The position numbers and the translations under genes were made by a program. Below, piece by piece: positions 58,621 to 64,000 of a DNA stretch of 64,000 bases (its first letter is position 1; every line of letters begins with the position of its first letter). A model generated the notes under the pieces. That model did not search any database. It saw nothing but the letters and a program-made list of their open reading frames with translations, and was not told the DNA's origin. The stretch comes from Pseudocercospora fijiensis CIRAD86 (taxonomy: Eukaryota > Ascomycota > Dothideomycetes > Mycosphaerellales > Mycosphaerellaceae), in the NCBI RefSeq assembly GCF_000340215.1, contig NW_006921539.1:1622507-1686506 (forward strand), read 5' to 3'.

Positions 58621-59754
58621 ATTGCTTGTCCTTCCCGCTACGTTACTTTTCCTTGCCTCTATTAACTATTCTCCGCGCTATTAATATAGCGCTGCCCTTT
58701 AGCTTTAGTCCTTACTACCTGTTCCTACGGATATTAATGCTCTTAGTTGTTACCCTCTTTTGCTTTTACCTTGTCTATTATTTTGCTCTTTTGCCTTTTG
58801 CCTTCGATTAATATTGCTATAGCTTTACTCTTTTTGTTTTTCCTTAGAAAGAACTATACGAGGAATAACTTCCGAATAATACCCCGGAGGTAGCATTCGG
58901 AAGCTAGCCGAACCTAACCTCCCGCCCTTCTAGGACTACTTCCCTCTAGTTTCCTAGTCTCTAGCAACCGCCCTTAGGTAGTAACGATAACAAGATACTC
59001 CGCTAGAGAGGATTGTTCCTACCCTAATTAGTATTAGCTACGTAGGACACTAAGAAAGGGAGGATCCCTCTCCCTTCCTAGCTCTTAGATAGACGTAGCA
59101 ACCTAGGCCTATAGCCTCTAAGAATAGGGACCTTAGGCCGCTAAGCTTAGTATCTAGAAGAAAGAAGAGCGCACGGGCTACGTTTATATGCCTGCTGCTA
59201 TAAAAGGTAATGCTACATCTACAACGACAGTGCTATAGGCTAATATAAGCTACGCTAGGCCTAGGTAATTTGCTCCTAGTTGCCGAGTATCTCTAGAGAA
59301 AAGCTAATACTATCCCGGGGGTATTATTAGTCCCGCTAGCCTTACTACTACAGATTACTACTAGGTACTCGAACTAACTAGTTACATTTCGAGTGCGCGA
59401 GAATCTATGAAAGCTAGAGATTAATAAAGGCGCGTAGTCGCTACTAGTAATTAGCTAGATCGATTGTTAAACTTTAGCCTACCCTACTAATAAAGGGGTC
59501 TCGTATATAGCTTTACTTTTTAGGGTCTATATATAGTCGTTATCCGTTTGCTTTACCGGAATATACGGACTACGCTACCTTTGTACCCTATTTAAGGCGA
59601 GCTTTCTAAGCTCTTTCTTCTACCTAAACACTAACTAACTTACTACCGCCTACCCCCTCTCCCTTCTTCTATCTAAACCCTTTAATTATTATTAATAAGC
59701 TACGAACGTTTTTGTAAACTCGTTACTAACTCCTTTCCGCTCCGGTCGACTAAG
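58621..59754 (+). other. Spacer between pol and the extra ORF of element F
   Basis: 1.1 kb without a recognisable frame. Its last 200 bp are rich in C and T (CTCTTTCTTCTACC, CCCCTCTCCCTTCTTCT) and end at an ATG. This looks like the core promoter and leader of a separate transcription unit (inference). Confidence 0.4.
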
Positions 59755-62541
59755 ATGTCTTCTAGCGCCCTAAATCCGCTAGGCGCTAGCAGCAGTAGCA
59801 ACCTACGAGCTCTAAACCTAGGCGCGCTAGTCCCGATCGAAGCCCCCTCCGATAGCGCCTTAGTCGCTACAACTAGCCTCGAGCACTATTTCTAGATCGT
59901 TACCGCTATCGACGACCCCTAAAAGAAGATTAAGACCGCTCGTACCTTGCTACGCGTTATCGATCGAAACATTAAGAAGGCTACTATCTTAGTATCGTAC
60001 GGTATAAACAACTTGCGCTAGGACATTAGTAAGCGCATCTTCAAGCGAGACGTTCTTTAGGATATAGAGCTTTATTAAGCCTTTCCTATCGTTTATAGCC
60101 TCGAGACGGCGGGTATTACGATTTATATACGCTTTACGAATCTTAATTAAGCCTTCGAGTAGTAGGGAGGTCCGAGTAGTCTCCTAAAGAGCCTTATTAA
60201 CTTCGTCTACGATAGATAAGAGCGTGCTAAGTAGGTTGCGTCGTTCGTTAACAAGTATCCGGTCCGTCGCGAGGGAGTAGAGTACCTTTCTTATACTATA
60301 ATCTATCGAGTCTCTACTACTAGTAAGAAGTACGGCAAGCAATTAGTTAACTTAACCTTCGCACTTAACGACTTTACGACAGCCTACTAGAAGCGGTATA
60401 AGGACGCTATTGCTAAGGTAGATCTTAACGCCTAGTCTACTAAAGATCTACTAAAAGAGAAGGGCTGTCGCATTAATAGTATAGGCTTTATTATTAAGGG
60501 TTAAGAGGCTCCTATCGTAGATGTTCTCGAACGTAAGGTCCTTCGCCTTAAGACGGAAGCCGATACGGCTACTAGTCTAGCGCTCGCTATAGAGATATAG
60601 GCACAAGATCGCCGCTCGACCCGCAACCGTAAGGTCCTTTAAGAAGTTTAAGATAAGCGCGCTAAGGTAGAAGCAGCGCGTTAGAAGGCGTTATAGGCTC
60701 GCTAGGTATTCTAGAAGGCCGCTAAGAAGTCTACTACGGCTTCTAGTACTAACTATAGTAACTCGGATGTTAATATGCTAGATACGCTACTAGAAGATAG
60801 TGTTTCCTCCGAGGGTTCCTTTAGTAAGCGTAGGTATAGAGGCCTCTCGCTAATGCTATTAACTAAGAATATCTATAGTTCCTATAAGGGTAACTCTGTC
60901 GTACATCTTATTACCGAGATCGATATAGTTTACAAGGCCGATATAGGCAAAGCATCTGTCGCCCTGTCTATTTGTTAATAGTACGACGACTTTAGTAAGC
61001 TAGGCGAAGATCCGTTTACTATATATGCTAGCTATGTTAAGAAGGCCGCTAAGGCGTGTAGTCTCTATACTAGTGCTAAGACGAGTGTCCTTATTAGCCG
61101 CCTATTAAAGATTAGACGTAATGTCGCTAATTAAGATGCCTTCGCTACCCTTAAGGCTAATTAGGCCTATACTAACTAGTTTCCTAGACGCCCTATTGCC
61201 GCCCCGATATCTCTAGGACTCTACGCGTTTAACCCTACTAGTACTATTACTCGCGCCCTTACGCTAACGGATCGCTAGAGCAAGTTCGTTACCGGTATCC
61301 TTAGCTAAGGCACCTCCTTCGATCGCTTTCGCTAGACTAGCAATGCTATCTTCCCTTAAGTCTTTAGTTAGTTATAAGAGCCTCGTAGAGTATATCTTCC
61401 TTTCCTTATCGATCTAATATAGGAGGAGTTTAAAATATACCTTTAGCATATACGTGCGATGCCTAAGTCTAAGCAAGAAGGCCGTAATGCCTTTTAAACT
61501 TATAGTATAAGCAACTAAATCGTCCGCTAGCACCCTACTCTATAGCTCTTAGCTATCGCCCTTCGACCTAATTACGTATACGAGCTTATCTCCGTCCCTA
61601 AGCCTACTAAGTTCTTTAAGGTTGGCGGTACTTATAAAAACTGTCCTTCTAAGGAGTCTACTTATCTCGGACAAGACATAGTTAAGCTCGTAGCTAGCGA
61701 GGGTGCTAGTTACCTGCGTATTAAGGTCTGCCTTATATCTAAGGATAAGACTAGCTGCTCTACTATTGTCGAAGGTATATATTAGCCCGAGGTCTTTGCG
61801 AACTAGGTTAAGAAGCTTAAGGCTCGTAGCCTAGTCCTACTAAGCAAGATCGGCAAGCTTACTAACAAGTACCTTACCGGCGACGACCTCGACTATATAT
61901 TCGATAGTTAGCCTAATAGTAAGGGGCGTAAAGCGGAGTAGATCCTTAACCCTCTAAAGGAATGCGAGGTCTCTATTTAGATGCTATACCTTCCGTATAG
62001 TAATCTAAAGACTAAGAGCAACCGTATATTAATTAACCTAGGCTACTCTCGCGTTATTAACGGCACTAAGGTTAAGGGCTACGAGAACTTAACAGTCTCT
62101 TAGGTTGCTAAAGCGCACCGCAATCTAACCGCCCTCCTAGCCTCTAACTCCTTCGTGCTATTCGCTTTCCCTATAGCTATCTTAGTCGAAGGCCTCGGCT
62201 ATATCTCCGACGCCCTAGTTAGTAGGATTCCTTAGTTAAGTTACGTTGTTTAGAACGAAGTTAAATAGATCCTCTAGCTTAATAACGAAGGACTTAAGGA
62301 GTATCTATACGATTAGGAGAAAGCTACGATAGAAAAGGCTACTAACCTCCTCGTTAATTAAGCTTTCTACGAGGGATAGTACTTCGGTACTAATAGCTTT
62401 AACGTATACGGAGGAGATTTCGAGAGCCGACTAGTAGATGAGATTATTGCTAGTAAGGATTACGGCGCGTTAAAGCAACAGTAGGTCTATATAGTGTTGC
62501 TTAGGAAGTCGTTTTTATATAATTATAGTATCTAGGATTAA
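59755..62541 (+). pseudogene. Extra 929-codon ORF of unknown function, carried by element F
   Basis: From ATG 59,755 (MSSSALNPLGASSSSNLRAL) to TAA 62,541 the plus strand stays in one frame, with only TAG/TAA interruptions of RIP type and no frameshift. The N-terminal third is helical and charged (TARTLLRVIDRNIKKATILV, YGINNLRQDISKRIFKRDVL). The middle has a basic coiled-coil-like stretch (about 60,540-60,740). The C-terminal third is mixed (VGGTYKNCPSKESTYLGQD, LINLGYSRVINGTKVKGYEN, FNVYGGDFESRL). It has no zinc knuckle, transmembrane segments, RT, integrase or methyltransferase motif that I can see, so it does not look like env. The piece 60,775-60,978 is still open. Confidence 0.6.
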
Positions 62542-62669
62542 TGCTACTCTAGGGGTGTTATTACAGAGTTGTAAAAATAGCCTTAGCTAAGACCGCTAAG
62601 GATGCATACATGTTTGTTTTAAGCGCGCAATATAAAGCGTATCTAGTTAGATACGAAGAAAGGGAGGGA

Positions 62670-62948
62670 TATTAGCTAGTAACCGGCCCTATACCTATAG
62701 GCTAGTTTTAAGCCTATATAAGAGGCCTCCTTCTACAGAGTAGACAGATTATTAACCTCGTACAGTATATTGTTTATGTCACACTTCTACAATACCTATA
62801 TTATAGGGCTCTAGTTATTAGCCTAAGCGACAGTCTCGTTATCCTATCTTACTAAATATAGCTGCCTATATTGCTATAGGTTATATTACCCTTAGTAGCC
62901 TGTACTATTGCTATAAGTAGTAGTAGTAGTGTTAGTTTCCGTCTATTA
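62670..62948 (+). repeat. LTR of element F, second copy
   Basis: 279 bp, preceded by purine tract AAAGGGAGGGA. Followed directly by a second copy of the 3' internal end. Confidence 0.88.
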
Positions 62949-63337
62949 TTTAACAAAGGACTCAAGAAGTATCTGCACAATTAGGAGAAAGCTGCGACGG
63001 AAAAGGCTACTAACCTCCTCGTTAATTAAGCTTTCTACGAGGGACAGTACTTCGGTGCTAATAGCTTTAACGTATACGGAGGAGATTTCGAGAGCCGACT
63101 AGCAGATAAGGTTATTGCTAGTAAGGATTACGGCGCGTTAAAGCAACAGTAGGTCTATATAGTGTTGCTTAGGAAGTCGTTTTTATATAATTATAGTATC
63201 TAGGATTAATACTATCCCGGGGGTATTATTGCGGAGTTGTGAAAATAGCCTTAGCTAAGACCGCTAAGGATGTATATATGTTTGTTTTAAGCGCGCAATG
63301 TAAAGCGTGTCTAGTTAGATACGAAGAAAGGGAGGGA

Positions 63338-63616
63338 TATTAGCTAGTAACCGGCCCTATACCTATAGGCTAGTTTTGAGCCTATATAAGAGGCCTCCTT
63401 CTGTAGAGTAGACAGATTATTAACCTCGTATAGCACATTGTTTATATTACACTTCTGTAATACCTATATTGCAGGGCTCTAGTTATTAGCCTAAGCGACA
63501 GTCTCGTTATCCTATCTTGCTGAACATAGCTGCCTATATTGCTGTAGGTTATGTTACCCTCGGTAACCTATACTATTGCTATAAGTAGTAGTAGTAGTAT
63601 TGGTTTCCGTCTATTA
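63338..63616 (+). repeat. LTR of element F, terminal copy
   Basis: 279 bp, followed by CTAA (63617-63620), the target-site copy that matches 36752-36755. Confidence 0.88.
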
Positions 63617-64000
63617 CTAAATAAGAAGGTTGTTAAGACCTCGTTTAAGGCTAAATCGCGTCTTCTATAGCGCGTAGAATTAGGCTATTCTATCGCTTCT
63701 TTATAGCCTTCTTATAGCCTTTTTTTATAGTAGATAATGCCGCTAAAATAGGCCTCTTAAGCGCTATTAACTATACCTAACTTCTCGTAGTAAATACCAA
63801 GTTTCCGAGCTTCTATAGCGCCTTTAGAGGTACCGAGGCCTTCGGTAGAAGATAAAAGTAGAACTAGGCGGACTAATAACTCGGAGCAGCGTACGGCGGC
63901 GGTAAGGGCGATTCTTCGTATTTATATAACCGATATAGGTAGAGCGGTCGATATATCGGAAGTAATAATCGAAGCGGCGACGAAGCGATAGAAGCGTAGT
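63617..64000 (+). repeat. Repeat E, right arm, continuing past window
   Basis: Inverted copy of about 35,385-35,773, for example CTAAATAAGAAGGTT against the reverse complement of the left arm. It runs off the right edge, so the inverted repeat is longer than the roughly 490 bp visible. Confidence 0.85.

Larger units (their letters stand above)
36756..63616 (+). mobile_element. Element F: large Ty3/Gypsy retrotransposon with extra 3' ORF, split by element C
   Basis: 279-bp LTRs at 36756-37034, 62670-62948 and 63338-63616. The outer ends are flanked by CTAA (36752-36755 and 63617-63620). Removing one CTAA and the element rejoins repeat E exactly as in its intact inverted copy near 35,770. A purine tract GAAAGGGAGGGA precedes the second and third LTRs, and TTAGAGCCGAAGG follows the first (a primer site, if TGG became TAG). 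Without element C and the 668-bp terminal duplication it is about 12.3 kb, long for Gypsy. Order: LTR, gag-protease, RT-RNase H-integrase, about 1.1-kb spacer, 929-codon extra frame, LTR. Confidence 0.85.
62281..63616 (+). repeat. 668-bp tandem duplication at the 3' end of element F
   Basis: Bases from about 62,281 to 62,948 (last 87 codons of the extra ORF, purine tract, LTR) are repeated at about 62,949-63,616. The copies differ mostly by C/T and G/A, so each has been mutated separately since duplication. Confidence 0.85.

Noticed and set aside
58626..58811. Hydrophobic 61-aa frame after pol of element F, considered as an env-like membrane protein
   Set aside because: Too short, no signal peptide or glycosylation pattern, and in a T-rich RIP stretch that gives Leu/Phe by composition alone.
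19800..64000. A Starship-type giant element or gene cluster filling the right part
   Set aside because: No tyrosine recombinase captain, no cargo genes; paired LTRs and TSDs explain the region as nested retroelements.
1..64000. tRNA, rRNA or CRISPR features
   Set aside because: No cloverleaf with A/B boxes, rRNA core or regularly spaced direct repeats was recognised by eye; a tRNAscan run would settle tRNAs.

Overview
The window is fungal nuclear DNA. Protein genes have short GT-AG introns (48-118 nt) with CTNAY-type branch sites, and large repeat blocks carry the signature of repeat-induced point mutation (RIP). CpA/TpG is strongly depleted and TpA enriched, CpG is kept, and former coding frames are interrupted almost only by TAG/TAA at former Gln/Trp codons. 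The gene set and compartment structure suit a filamentous ascomycete, probably a repeat-rich dothideomycete (Mycosphaerellaceae-like). The species call is inference.

Gene-rich part, 1-8,195: Sec27/COPI beta' (minus, runs off the left edge), an NPC2-type lipid transfer protein (plus), V-ATPase subunit F (minus, four exons), a MutL-family mismatch repair protein without an endonuclease motif (plus) and a Tvp38-type Golgi membrane protein (minus). A RIP-mutated pogo-like DNA transposon with 52-bp terminal inverted repeats follows (about 8,545-11,707). A second gene island, 12,069-19,611, holds a fumarase/aspartase-superfamily lyase (plus), an UNC93-like MFS transporter (minus), a decayed or hard-to-model STAND-like/TPR-like gene (plus) and a PPX1-like DHH exopolyphosphatase with an apparent signal peptide (minus).

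From about 19,800 to the right edge nearly everything is RIP-mutated transposon, arranged as two sets of nested insertions that can be read from paired LTRs and target-site duplications (TSDs). Left set: a Harbinger-like DNA transposon (G) holds a Ty1/Copia element (B, 20,287-32,810, TSD CTAAC), which holds a Ty3/Gypsy chromovirus (A, 25,253-32,428, TSD AGAGG). Right set: repeat E, arranged as an inverted repeat, holds Ty3/Gypsy element F (36,756-63,616, TSD CTAA), which holds chromovirus C (44,065-57,982, TSD AAGAG, same family as A), which holds another chromovirus D (45,040-51,782, TSD GTAGT).

Two things stand out. Element F carries, downstream of pol, an extra frame of about 929 codons that I cannot assign to any family. 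Between the inverted arms of E sits a 772-bp non-RIP island with a 100-N assembly gap. Its right side encodes the C-terminus of a Cdc4/calmodulin-like myosin light chain, and its left side carries an unidentified frame of different character. The island could be captured host DNA, a remnant of the original locus, or a misassembly.

No rRNA, tRNA or CRISPR was recognised. All motif and repeat statements were made by reading the sequence; no database search was possible.
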